In this document: positions 1 through 7,267 of the stretch, one piece after another
Position numbering within the stretch: position 1 is the stretch's first letter
Layout: each line of letters starts with the position of its first letter
Assembly (NCBI RefSeq): GCF_015704865.1
Contig: NZ_JADQTO010000034.1
Location: 1-64,000, forward strand
Source: Actinoplanes aureus
GTDB lineage: Bacteria; Actinomycetota; Actinomycetes; Mycobacteriales; Micromonosporaceae
Direction: 5' to 3'
DNA: 64,000 nucleotides
Position numbers and translations under genes: made by a program
Notes under the pieces: generated by a model
The model's database searches: none
The model's input: the letters and a program-made list of their open reading frames with translations, nothing else
What the model was told of the DNA's origin: nothing

Positions 1-128
1 TCAACTGTAGGGCATCCAGAGACGAAGGTCAGGCGTCCGTTAGCCTCCGACCTAGCGGCAACTTCCTAGCCGGATGTGTCACCCACGTCCCGAGACTGGA
101 TTGTCACGCAGATCCTGATACACGACAC

Positions 129-196
129 GACCAGCTGTTCACTGACCAGCTGTTCACGACCAGCTGTTCAAGGATTGTTCAAGGATCAGCTGTTCA
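129..196. repeat. Tandem iteron-like repeats
   Basis: The 13-mer GACCAGCTGTTCA occurs exactly at 129-141, 144-156 and 158-170, with a one-mismatch copy GATCAGCTGTTCA at 184-196. A truncated form, GGATTGTTCA, sits between the last two at 172-181. The period is 14-15 bp. Each unit contains the palindromic core CAGCTG. Such arrays act as binding sites for replication initiators, integrases or repressors; which of these applies is unknown. Confidence 0.8.
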
Positions 197-216
197 AAGT
201 TTCTGTACGAAATTAA

Positions 217-236
217 AGCGGCCCTGACGGGCCGCT
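217..236 (-). terminator. Hairpin, terminator-like for leftward transcription
   Basis: A perfect 8-bp stem, AGCGGCCC / GGGCCGCT, closes a TGAC loop. Read on the minus strand it is followed by TTTAATTT, as expected for an intrinsic terminator of leftward transcription. No convincing leftward gene ends immediately to its right, so it may instead be part of a structured non-coding segment. Confidence 0.4.
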
Positions 237-748
237 CGCGGTGCCTCTAAAGGGGCCGGGCCTGCGGCCCGCCGCACGGGTCCGCGCCCGGGTGCTTCGC
301 TGGGCGCGGACCCGGCGGTTCCAGCGCCCCACAACGCGAGACACATGTGTGCCCACAGGTCCTGCGGACGCGACCGCGCCGGGATCCTCGCCGGGTTTGC
401 GGCCATGTAGGCGAGGTGCCCCAGCTTTTGTCGGAGCCGCGACGGGGGTGGCCAGCCGGTTGCGCTAACCGCTAACCGAGCGGCCTCCGATTCGGGTCAA
501 GCGGGACCGTGTATGTAGGTCGCTTTCCCCAGGTGAAGTGGTTCATCCGACAACCTTGCCATACCAAACGCTTTCGGACGTAGAGGGTAGATCGCTACAA
601 GGCGCATTGAACTGTCAGATCGACTGCATTCTATGACAGTGTGCCGCTAGTAAAGGCAGACTAGTCGTAAGCCACCAAGGCGGGACGGTCCATCCACAGA
701 AGGGTAGCAACGCGCGATCATCTCGGATCAAGGTGCGAAAGGATTGAC
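237..748. other. Gene-free, structured stretch
   Basis: I see no credible gene here. It holds a perfect 11-bp inverted repeat at 279-289 / 302-312 with a 12-nt loop, and a shorter GGGCC/GGCCC hairpin just before it at about 258-270. The right part, from about 500, is noticeably less GC-rich than the rest of the window. A possible promoter for the gene at 749 is TTGAAC at 607-612 with TCTATG at 630-635 (17-nt spacer); this is weak evidence. A Shine-Dalgarno-like AAAGGA lies at 738-743. Confidence 0.4.
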
Positions 749-1387
749 ATGGCTCAGCAAGGAGAGATCTCAGCCGAACGTAGCGTCGACATTTTCTTAA
801 ACGCGTTGAAGAAGCTTTCGGTCGGCGGAGCCTTCTTGATTGTTGCGGGAGCGGTCCCTTTAGTAATCTACGGATTAGCGAATCGATCCCATTTTCTCCA
901 AATAGTAGGCGTCGGGTCGATGGTGTCAGCTGCAGCCGCCGTTGCTGGAGGTTTTGCCGGGTTCCTGTTCGGCATCCCGCGAAGCGCCCAGGTGGACGAG
1001 GTTGCATCCTCAAATTTGTCGCGTCCGGCGCTGCTACGCGTAAACACCAATCTTGAACAGATATCCGACTGGCTAACAAAAATTCTGGTGGGAGTTAGCC
1101 TTGTTCAACTCCCACACATCGCAGACGCTGGTCGTCGGCTAACGGCGGTCTTAGCCGACGCTATAGGTGGCGATCCGGGTAGCATTGGCATGGCGGGAAG
1201 CATGCTGGTTTATTACCTCGGTAATGGCTTTCTTGGCGGCTACTACCTCACACGAACCACGCTAACGACTGTGTTCGCCGTCTCAGACGTTCAGATCCGA
1301 GATATCGACGACCGGGTGCGTAGGGCCGAGGAACGCAGCGAGGAAGCACTTGAAAAGGTCGAAAGGGCAGTTGACGGCAGCCGCTGA
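749..1387 (+). CDS. Orphan integral membrane protein with C-terminal coiled segment
   Basis: I do not recognise a named function. The 212-residue protein has hydrophobic segments at about residues 23-45 and 52-75, then a conserved-looking cytoplasmic stretch with FGIPRS and NTNLEQISDWLTKILVG, further hydrophobic segments at about 108-125 and 150-170, and a charged, probably coiled C-terminus rich in Glu and Arg (about 185-212). The FLFGIPR plus NTNLEQ-DWLTK combination recurs in uncharacterised actinobacterial membrane proteins. The start is chosen on AAAGGA 5 nt upstream. Base use is AT-richer, with many TTA and AAT codons, unlike neighbouring genes, which suggests recent acquisition. It stands alone on its strand. 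Confidence 0.75.
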   Translation: MAQQGEISAERSVDIFLNALKKLSVGGAFLIVAGAVPLVIYGLANRSHFLQIVGVGSMVSAAAAVAGGFAGFLFGIPRSAQVDEVASSNLSRPALLRVNTNLEQISDWLTKILVGVSLVQLPHIADAGRRLTAVLADAIGGDPGSIGMAGSMLVYYLGNGFLGGYYLTRTTLTTVFAVSDVQIRDIDDRVRRAEERSEEALEKVERAVDGSR

Positions 1388-1653
1388 CGGCAACGGAGGT
1401 GGCCGACACCAACCTGGGGCGTGCCTGGAGGGGCGCGAATCGCGAGCGGGCTTGACAGCAACCCTGACAGCAACCGGCCCAGATGATCTCGGTCGAGCCG
1501 AGATAGTGCCAGATAGCTTCCGAGGTCACAGCCGTAGCGAGACGCCCATGGACGAGTCGCCCGGAACTTACAAGCGAGAGCTCGTCCATCTCGTCGGGCA
1601 CGGCGTGCTCCCAAGCGTGAACGGCGTGAATCGGCGGCTCGGGCCGGGCAACG
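1388..1653. other. Intergenic region, convergent genes
   Basis: This is a gene-free gap between the membrane protein and the end of the creatininase-family gene. The only structure I see is a direct repeat, TGACAGCAACC, at about 1453-1463 and 1465-1475. Open frames here are short and lack ribosome binding sites. Confidence 0.4.
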
Positions 1654-2370
1654 CTAGCCTGGCGCGTTCCTCAAGACGTTGTACGTGTCACCGAACGACC
1701 TGACAAGGCTCGCCATGGCGAGTTGGCCCTTCGCCGTTGTGCCGAGAGACGGGCGACCGACAACGCCGGATTTGGTGTATGCGGCCATGCCCAGAGTGAG
1801 CAGGTGCGGCCGGTCGGCGGTCCAGTCCGCTGATTCGTTTCCAGGGCGGACGACCTCCGGATAGAACGCCAGAAGCAGCGACGTCTCCAGCTCGCCGGCG
1901 TGCATGTCCTCGTAGCCGTCGGTTTCCATACCCGCGTCCTCGCGTGCCTGGTGCCAATCGGGACCCTGGGGGAAGACGGCGATGCGTGGTCCTCGTACAG
2001 AGGCTTCCTGCGCTACGTTGCCCAGCACGTAGTTGCCACCGTGGCCGCTGACGATTGCCATGCGATGTACTCCGCTTGCTGCCAGGGAGTCAGCGATGTC
2101 GGTGACGACGTGATGCAGAGTGCGTGCGCTGATGCTCACGGTTCCCCGCCATCCAGCATGTTCGTGTGAACAGGAGATGGTGATCGGCGGCAGAAGTAGA
2201 GCAGAGTATTGGCGTGCCAACTCGGAGGCTACGAGACTCGCGATGATCGTGTCCGTGGCAAGGGGTAGGTAGTCACCATGCTGCTCGAAGCTGCCGACGG
2301 GGAGGATCGCTACAGGCGCGTCCCGCCCTGACTCATCTCTGGCAGTTGCGGTAGTAATCAAGTCGATCAA
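1654..2370 (-). CDS. Creatininase-family amidohydrolase
   Basis: This 238-residue protein belongs to the creatininase/MftE metal-dependent amidohydrolase family. The metal-binding signatures are visible: PVGSFEQHGDYLPLATD near residues 24-40, SGHGGN near 109-114 and DMHAGELETS near 155-164. Family members hydrolyse cyclic amides (creatinine, formamides) or cleave peptides (mycofactocin MftE); the substrate here is unknown. No mycofactocin genes are present. The start is TTG at 2370, supported by GGGAGG 8 nt upstream inside the 19-nt gap after the XRE gene, so the two genes are very probably one transcript. The pairing suggests the regulator controls or senses the pathway. Confidence 0.85.
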   Translation of the reverse strand: MIDLITTATARDESGRDAPVAILPVGSFEQHGDYLPLATDTIIASLVASELARQYSALLLPPITISCSHEHAGWRGTVSISARTLHHVVTDIADSLAASGVHRMAIVSGHGGNYVLGNVAQEASVRGPRIAVFPQGPDWHQAREDAGMETDGYEDMHAGELETSLLLAFYPEVVRPGNESADWTADRPHLLTLGMAAYTKSGVVGRPSLGTTAKGQLAMASLVRSFGDTYNVLRNAPG

Positions 2371-2389
2371 GGCCAGGCCCTCCCTGCTG

Positions 2390-3577
2390 CTACGCGGCCG
2401 GGCGGAACAGGCTTCGTATCCGGTCGCTCAGATCGGATACTTCCGCATCGCGGCGCCAGGGCGCCAGTTGGATGCGCAGACGCTGAAGTTCGCTCAGTGC
2501 GCGGCCTGATGGGGCGGTACGAACGATGTCAACCGCTTGGCGTCCCCAGGCGCACGCGCTCCGGACGTCTTCCCGGCCAGCGTGGGCATAGCTGAGCCGT
2601 GCAAGGCAGAGTCCATGGTCTCGGCGGAGTTCAGCCGGCCAGGACTCCAGGCTTCGTTCGTACGCTCCCACTGCCTTGTCGAACTGTCCCAGCCTGCTCC
2701 AACAGTTGGCCGCCTCCATGCCGATATAGCCGGGAGTGCAGTACTCGGTGAGGCCGTCCGGCTCGTGCATACGCTCGACCTCTTCGCGAGCCGCATCGAG
2801 GGCTCGTGCGCACTCACTAGCATCACCGAGGCGCGCATGGGCTCGACCCTGTAGGCGTAGGACCAGTGCTCTGCTCCTGGGTGCCAACTTCGCTGAACCA
2901 CGAAGCGCGGCGTCAGCAAGGCCCAAGACTCGATCGGGCCTGTCAAGGTCGGCAGCTATGTCCGCCTTACGCATCAGCACATAGGAAGTCTCGCGCTGGC
3001 GGCCGATTTCCAAGGCATAATCCATCGACCGATCAGTAAATGTCATCGCCAGTTCAGCGTTACATGCATCTTGATATAACCAACCTGCGAACTCGTTATA
3101 CCGCAGTGCCAGAAGCACGAGTTCCTCGTGCACTTGGCCTCGTGCACTCGGCAGCATCTGATCCAGAAGATTCGCCTGCGCCTTCACCACATCGACTAGA
3201 TGACTTGGGCCCATCAGGTTGTCGGCACGTAAGTGCTCCAGAAATACGTTCTGGAAGTACTGCACCATCTCGGGGCCGACTGGCGGCGCGACATGAGAGC
3301 GCCCAGACAGGTCAGCGCCCCTGGCGGGGAAACCCAGCTCCTCCGGCGTCTGGCAGTAGATGCGGCAAAGTAGCCTCTGGTAGAGCGGGTCACGCACCTC
3401 CTGGCCGTTCTCCCACCGGGACAGCATCGTCTTCAGGCTTCGCGCCGACGCGACGGTTGCGCCAGCAGCAGTCGCCGCGTCCCGCAAGGCCCGGATTGTT
3501 TGCTCTGCCTTCCAGCCGAGTTCCAAGCGGGCAGCCTGCAAGGGAGTAGACGCGCGCGTCGACTGTTCGTAAGCCAT
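2390..3577 (-). CDS. XRE-family transcriptional regulator with TPR-like helical repeats
   Basis: The N-terminal third (about residues 12-75) carries a Cro/CI-type HTH with LSRWENGQ, followed by a long all-alpha region (about 110-390) of TPR-like helical repeats of the kind found in peptide-sensing or large actinobacterial XRE regulators. The start at 3577 is preferred over the upstream GTG (3640) because GAGAGGG lies 11 nt before this ATG. The gene is divergent from the AICE transfer operon that starts at 3749, a position where AICE copy or transfer regulators often sit, and it is followed 19 nt later by the creatininase-family gene. It may therefore control either one. A role as AICE repressor is inference. 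Confidence 0.8.
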   Translation of the reverse strand: MAYEQSTRASTPLQAARLELGWKAEQTIRALRDAATAAGATVASARSLKTMLSRWENGQEVRDPLYQRLLCRIYCQTPEELGFPARGADLSGRSHVAPPVGPEMVQYFQNVFLEHLRADNLMGPSHLVDVVKAQANLLDQMLPSARGQVHEELVLLALRYNEFAGWLYQDACNAELAMTFTDRSMDYALEIGRQRETSYVLMRKADIAADLDRPDRVLGLADAALRGSAKLAPRSRALVLRLQGRAHARLGDASECARALDAAREEVERMHEPDGLTEYCTPGYIGMEAANCWSRLGQFDKAVGAYERSLESWPAELRRDHGLCLARLSYAHAGREDVRSACAWGRQAVDIVRTAPSGRALSELQRLRIQLAPWRRDAEVSDLSDRIRSLFRPAA

Positions 3578-3748
3578 GATGACCAACCCTCTCGAATGCT
3601 GACCGCGTCCAGTGTGCACGCATAGACCCACGTCATGCACGAGTTAACTCGGGTTGTTAGCCGCTGTTAACTTCCGCCATCTGACACCGCCGATCTTCGC
3701 TGCCTTCTCATTGCATTCATAACGAAATGGCGAAGGGAGGTTTTCAGG
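3578..3748. promoter_or_regulatory. Divergent promoter region
   Basis: This 171-bp gap separates the leftward XRE gene from the rightward AICE operon and must hold both promoters. It is less GC-rich than its surroundings, for example TTCTCATTGCATTCATAACG near 3705-3725. GGGAGG at 3735-3740 is the ribosome binding site of the gene at 3749. I could not assign -10/-35 boxes with confidence. Confidence 0.5.
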
Positions 3749-4636
3749 ATGAGAAGACGGCTTGCCGACGACTCCGCTGTTGGCATGGTGACCATCGTCG
3801 AGCCGCCGGTATCGCATTGGTACGCGCGTCGGGCTCGGCTCGCGTTCATCTGCGTGAGCCTGGGCTGTTGGGCGATCGCTGGTGCGGTGCTGTGGGTCTT
3901 CACTACGCCGCTGCTGGCGGTGGGGCTGGGCTTGGTGGCTGGTGTGCTGCTGGGCCTGGTCACGGCGGTGCTGGTGCGGGTCTGGCCGGTGTTGCGGGTG
4001 CTGTGGTGGTGGTCGTTCGAGATCGCGGCCGTGGTGTTCGTGGTGGGCGGCTGGGTCGTGCTGGCGCATGCGACGACGTGGTGGATCGCGCTGCTGGCGC
4101 TCCTGTCGGCGGCCACGGCTCTAGTTGCGCCGCATCGGCTTCGTGAGTGGCTGTGGGCATGGTCGTGGTGTCTGATCGTCCGGCATCGGCTGCGGCTGTG
4201 TTTCGCCACGCTGGTGCGCAGCACCGCGCAGATCGGCGGTTCGCGGCCGGCGGCGTTGCCGCTGCTGTTGTGGGCACGTCCGACGCCTGCGGGTGAGCGG
4301 GTGTGGCTGTGGCTGCGGCCGGGCCTGTCGCTGGAGCACCTGGAGAAGGACGAGCGTCCCGCGGCGATCGCGGTGGCGTGTATCGCCAAACAAATCCGGT
4401 TGAACGCGGCTTCGGAGCACTATGCCGCGCTGGTGCGGGTCGACATCACCCGGCGTGACCCGCTGACGGGTCGGGTGGAGTCACCGCTGGCGCTGCTGAT
4501 CCCGAGCCTGCGCACCAACGACGACAACGCGGACGTGCCGGTGTCCCCGGCGGTGCCGCCGCTCGGCCTGGAACTGGCCGACATCGAACTCGACGAACCG
4601 GCCGCCAAGCCCACCCGCGGCGGCGGCCGGCGATGA
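3749..4636 (+). CDS. AICE-conserved membrane protein upstream of the translocase
   Basis: This 295-residue protein has a Trp-rich N-terminal half with about four transmembrane helices (roughly residues 30-55, 58-80, 88-107, 110-128) and a soluble C-terminal half with a conserved-looking LWARPTPAGERVWLWLRPG stretch and an acidic tail. Proteins of this shape sit just before the TraB/FtsK gene in pSAM2-like elements and are thought to help transfer, but the biochemical role is unknown. The start is set by GGGAGG 8 nt upstream. It is the first gene of the rightward AICE operon. A 23-bp palindrome follows it. Confidence 0.75.
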   Translation: MRRRLADDSAVGMVTIVEPPVSHWYARRARLAFICVSLGCWAIAGAVLWVFTTPLLAVGLGLVAGVLLGLVTAVLVRVWPVLRVLWWWSFEIAAVVFVVGGWVVLAHATTWWIALLALLSAATALVAPHRLREWLWAWSWCLIVRHRLRLCFATLVRSTAQIGGSRPAALPLLLWARPTPAGERVWLWLRPGLSLEHLEKDERPAAIAVACIAKQIRLNAASEHYAALVRVDITRRDPLTGRVESPLALLIPSLRTNDDNADVPVSPAVPPLGLELADIELDEPAAKPTRGGGRR

Positions 4637-4641
4637 CCTGC

Positions 4642-4664
4642 GAGGTGCTGACGGTCAGCACCTC
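4642..4664. promoter_or_regulatory. Perfect 23-bp palindrome
   Basis: Eleven bases, GAGGTGCTGAC at 4642-4652, pair perfectly with GTCAGCACCTC at 4654-4664 around a single G. It lies 5 nt after the stop of the membrane-protein gene and 27 nt before the SSB gene. An operator, an RNA hairpin that tunes expression of ssb and downstream genes, or a transfer site are all possible. Confidence 0.6.
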
Positions 4665-4691
4665 GGTTCGGATCGAGAAGGAGTCACGGTA

Positions 4692-5150
4692 ATGGCAGGA
4701 GAAACCACGATTACGGTCGTTGGGAACCTGATCGATGACCCGCAGTTCAGGGTGCTGACCTCGGGTCATTCGCAGGCGAAGTTCACCGTCGCGTCCACGC
4801 CCCGGACGCTGGACCGGCAGTCCGGTGAGTGGAGGGACGGCGACCCGCTGTTCCTGAACTGCACCGCCTGGCGGGACCTGGCCGGGCACGTGGCTGAGTC
4901 GCTGACGAAAGGCACCCGCGTGATCGTCACCGGCAGGTTGCGGCTGTCGCGGTGGGAGACCGAGGAGGGCGAGAAGCGCTCGGCGTACGGCCTGGAGGTC
5001 GACGAGATCGGCCCGTCGCTGCGGTTCGCCACGGCGAAGGTCGCCAAGCTGTCCCGCGCGAAGGGCGACGGGTTCGTCCCGCCGCAGGCACCGGACAGCA
5101 ACCCGTGGGAGAGCACTCCGGCTGACGCGAAGGCAGAGGTGCCGTTCTGA
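4692..5150 (+). CDS. ssb: Single-stranded DNA-binding protein (AICE copy)
   Basis: This is a 152-residue SSB with the OB-fold core at residues 5-110: VVGNLIDDPQFRVL, FTVASTP, FLNCTAWRDLAGHVAESL, GTRVIVTGRLRLSRWE. It ends in EVPF, a shortened form of the acidic DDIPF-type tail that recruits partner proteins. It probably protects the single-stranded intermediates made by the rolling-circle Rep protein encoded in the same operon. The start has an SD-like AAGGAG at about 4678. Its stop overlaps the next start by one base, so translation is coupled. Confidence 0.93.
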   Translation: MAGETTITVVGNLIDDPQFRVLTSGHSQAKFTVASTPRTLDRQSGEWRDGDPLFLNCTAWRDLAGHVAESLTKGTRVIVTGRLRLSRWETEEGEKRSAYGLEVDEIGPSLRFATAKVAKLSRAKGDGFVPPQAPDSNPWESTPADAKAEVPF

Positions 5151-5437
5151 TGCAGACGACACCGAGCCCGGATGAGATCCCGGCCGCCGTACTGGACGGC
5201 CTGTCCCCCGACACCGTCGAATTGATTCACCGCAACCTGTTGATCGGTGGCGAGCCCGGCTCCGGCAAGTCGGGTCTGCTGAACGCTCTGACGGCCCAAG
5301 GGGCCGTCGAGGACGCGAAGCCGGACGACTGCCTGGCATGCCCGAAGGGCTGCCGGCAGTGCAGCCGGGACGAAAGTGACTGCGAGTGCTACGAGCACGC
5401 CGATCTGCACCCGGACAGCGAGCCGGAGGAGCGCTGA
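5150..5437 (+). CDS. Small protein with duplicated P-loop segment and Cys-rich tail
   Basis: This unrecognised 95-residue protein contains RNLLIGGEPGSGKSGLLN at about residues 28-45, almost identical to RNILIGGEPGSGKSGLLN of the translocase encoded next (about residues 44-61). The rest of the ATPase fold is missing: there is no Walker B and no further match. The C-terminus is Cys-rich (CLACPKGCRQCSRDESDCEC) and may bind a metal. The two P-loop segments differ at several third codon positions, so the duplication is not very recent. Start and stop overlap both neighbours by one base, which supports real translation. Possible roles are a regulatory subunit of the translocase or a remnant of an internal duplication. 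Confidence 0.7.
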   Translation: MQTTPSPDEIPAAVLDGLSPDTVELIHRNLLIGGEPGSGKSGLLNALTAQGAVEDAKPDDCLACPKGCRQCSRDESDCECYEHADLHPDSEPEER

Positions 5438-6318
5438 TGGCTCCGATGCTGGTCGCCGATACCGGTAAGGGTGCGGTCGAACTCGGCCCGACCCTGTCGA
5501 TCTTCGACCCGGTGTATATCGGGATCGACGAGTTCGGCCAACCGAAGCGGGTCCCGCTGATCGAGCGCAACATCCTGATCGGCGGGGAACCCGGCTCCGG
5601 GAAGTCGGGTCTGCTCAACGGGATCGTCGCGCATGCCGCGCTGTCGCTGGACTGCCGGCTGGTCCTGCTCGACGGTAAGCGGGTCGAGCTGGGGCAGTGG
5701 CGTAAGTGCGCGGAAGAGTTCGTCGGCCAGGACATCGAGCAGGCCCTGGTACTGCTGTGGCGGCTGCAGAAGATGATGGACAACCGGTACGACTACCTCG
5801 ATGCTTGCGAACGCCGGAAGATCATTCCGGGGGATGTGTTCGGTCCGTACCTGGTCGCTATCGATGAGATCGCTTACTACTCGGCCACCGTTGGGGACAA
5901 GACGCAGCGCGAGAAGTTCTCGATGCGGCTGCGTGACCTGGTCGCGCGGGGCCGGGCGGTCGGCCTGATCGTGGCCGCCGCCACGCAGCGGCCGTCGTCG
6001 GACATCATCCCGACGTCGCTGCGTGACCTGTTCGCGTGGCGGTTCGGCGGGCGCTGCACCAACGACAGCAGCTCGGACATCGTGCTCGGGCACGGCTGGG
6101 TCGCCAAGGGCTGGTCAGCGAACACGATCAGCCCGAACAACCCCGGAGCGGGGTTGCTGATCGCCGAGAACGGCAGCCCCGAGCTGGTCAAAGTCGCCTA
6201 CCTGGATGACCGCACCTGCGCGGCCATCGCCGCCTACGCGGCCACCCTGCGCGCCACCGCCCCGGCCAGCCTGGAGCGCCGCAAGCTGCGGCCGGTCCCG
6301 GTCGCGGCGGCGGCCTGA
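5437..6318 (+). CDS. TraB/FtsK-type conjugative DNA translocase
   Basis: This 293-residue FtsK/SpoIIIE-family ATPase resembles the compact TraSA/TraB proteins of pSAM2 and other AICEs, which form a hexameric pore moving double-stranded DNA between mycelia. Walker A GGEPGSGKS is at residues 49-57, Walker B LVAIDE ends at residue 144, and the sensor-like AATQRPSSDIIPTSLRDLFAWR motif of FtsK proteins follows at about 185-206. The start at 5437 is chosen over an upstream frame-open codon because GGAGGA lies 6 nt before it and it overlaps the preceding stop (TGATG). Length matches TraSA (about 306). There is no obvious membrane segment; membrane anchoring may come from the gene at 3749. Confidence 0.9.
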   Translation: MAPMLVADTGKGAVELGPTLSIFDPVYIGIDEFGQPKRVPLIERNILIGGEPGSGKSGLLNGIVAHAALSLDCRLVLLDGKRVELGQWRKCAEEFVGQDIEQALVLLWRLQKMMDNRYDYLDACERRKIIPGDVFGPYLVAIDEIAYYSATVGDKTQREKFSMRLRDLVARGRAVGLIVAAATQRPSSDIIPTSLRDLFAWRFGGRCTNDSSSDIVLGHGWVAKGWSANTISPNNPGAGLLIAENGSPELVKVAYLDDRTCAAIAAYAATLRATAPASLERRKLRPVPVAAAA

Positions 6319-6377
6319 CGCGCCCACCAGACCTCCCGGAATTCACCGGGCGGAACGAATCATCGGAAGGAGAACCG

Positions 6378-6746
6378 ATGCCTTTCAACCTGCACACCTG
6401 TGTGAGCGTGACCTGCGATGAGTGCGCAGAGGGCTGGGGTGAGGACTTCACCGTCCATTTTGCGAGCGAGGCCGAGGCGCTCAGCGAGCTGCGCCGTGAC
6501 GGCTGGCTCGTCATGGGCAACAAGCTGCGCTGCCCCAGCTGCGCTCTGCACGCGGATTGCCTCGCCACCGGTCACCGGCACGGCGACTGGGAGCCGCGCG
6601 AGATGCACGGCGTTACGTTCCGCGTCCGGTTCTGCGAGCACTGCGGCGAGATGAATACCGACCCGTCGCGCGATCAGCTCACGAATCTGTGGCGGCTCGC
6701 CGCCATGGTCAACGAGATCGACGTTCGAGAAGGAGGGCCGATCTGA
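6378..6746 (+). CDS. AICE zinc-ribbon-like hypothetical protein
   Basis: This 122-residue protein has three Cys pairs: CDEC (about residues 13-16), CPSCALHADC (about 52-61) and CEHC (about 86-89). They are separated by a DGWLV segment and followed by a helical C-terminus. The spacing suggests one or two zinc ribbons. GGAAGGAGAA lies just before the ATG. Homologous-looking proteins occur in actinomycete integrative elements, but no function is known to me. It overlaps the following start (TGATG). Confidence 0.75.
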   Translation: MPFNLHTCVSVTCDECAEGWGEDFTVHFASEAEALSELRRDGWLVMGNKLRCPSCALHADCLATGHRHGDWEPREMHGVTFRVRFCEHCGEMNTDPSRDQLTNLWRLAAMVNEIDVREGGPI

Positions 6747-7144
6747 TGGCCCGACGACAAACCGTGCAGCACACCCATCAGACCCGGGTCGTGCACTACG
6801 TCGACCCGGCGATGCAATCCGACCTGACCCGGTACGGGCTGCTGAACCCGGCGGAGATCATCCGGCAGCAGCAGCGGAACTCCGAGCTGTACCTGCGCTG
6901 GAAGATCCGCCAGGCCGAGATCAAGGAACGGGACAAGAAGTTCCGCCGGTTCTGGCTCGGCTTCGGCGCGATCGTTGGTCTGGTCTTCCTGACCGCCGTG
7001 ATTATCGGCGGCTGGTTTATCTGGACCTACCTTGCGGCGCTGGGTTTCAGCGCGGCCGTGATCGCCGTCGTGATCCTGCTGTTCGCTGGCGGGCTCGCGG
7101 TTGGTGGTCACCGCTGTATCACCATCGTGCAGCACATGCACTGA
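6746..7144 (+). CDS. Small membrane protein with two transmembrane helices
   Basis: This 132-residue protein has a basic, helical N-terminal region (residues 1-72, Gln- and Arg-rich) and two C-terminal transmembrane helices (about 73-95 and 98-122). It starts on the ATG overlapping the previous stop, and a longer upstream reading frame is only frame-open shadow. In position and shape it resembles the Spd-type spread proteins of Streptomyces plasmids, which assist spread of the element after transfer; this is inference. Confidence 0.7.
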   Translation: MARRQTVQHTHQTRVVHYVDPAMQSDLTRYGLLNPAEIIRQQQRNSELYLRWKIRQAEIKERDKKFRRFWLGFGAIVGLVFLTAVIIGGWFIWTYLAALGFSAAVIAVVILLFAGGLAVGGHRCITIVQHMH

Positions 7145-7267
7145 CCAGCACCAACACCTACAACCACGGACCTCGGTCCGAGCGGACGACACCGGACACA
7201 GGCCTGGAAAACCGACCGGTGCCGCCGCCCCTGCACCAACTCACCTCCGATGGAAGGAGTCGGCACG
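7145..7267. other. Internal AICE gap with small dyad
   Basis: This is one of the few gaps in the operon. It holds the dyad CGGACCTCGGTCCG (about 7167-7180) and the strong ribosome binding site GGAAGGAG at 7253-7260. It could carry an internal promoter for the second half of the operon. Confidence 0.35.

Noticed and set aside
194..406. Minus-strand 70-residue frame over the hairpin region
   Set aside because: No ribosome binding site, it spans strong inverted repeats, and its composition is simple. Judged non-coding.
1674..1683. GACGTTGTA shared by 1674-1683 region and the glnA 3' end at about 15404, as possible att core
   Set aside because: Only 9 bp match, and on both sides they are explained by unrelated coding sequence, so it is not convincing as an att site.
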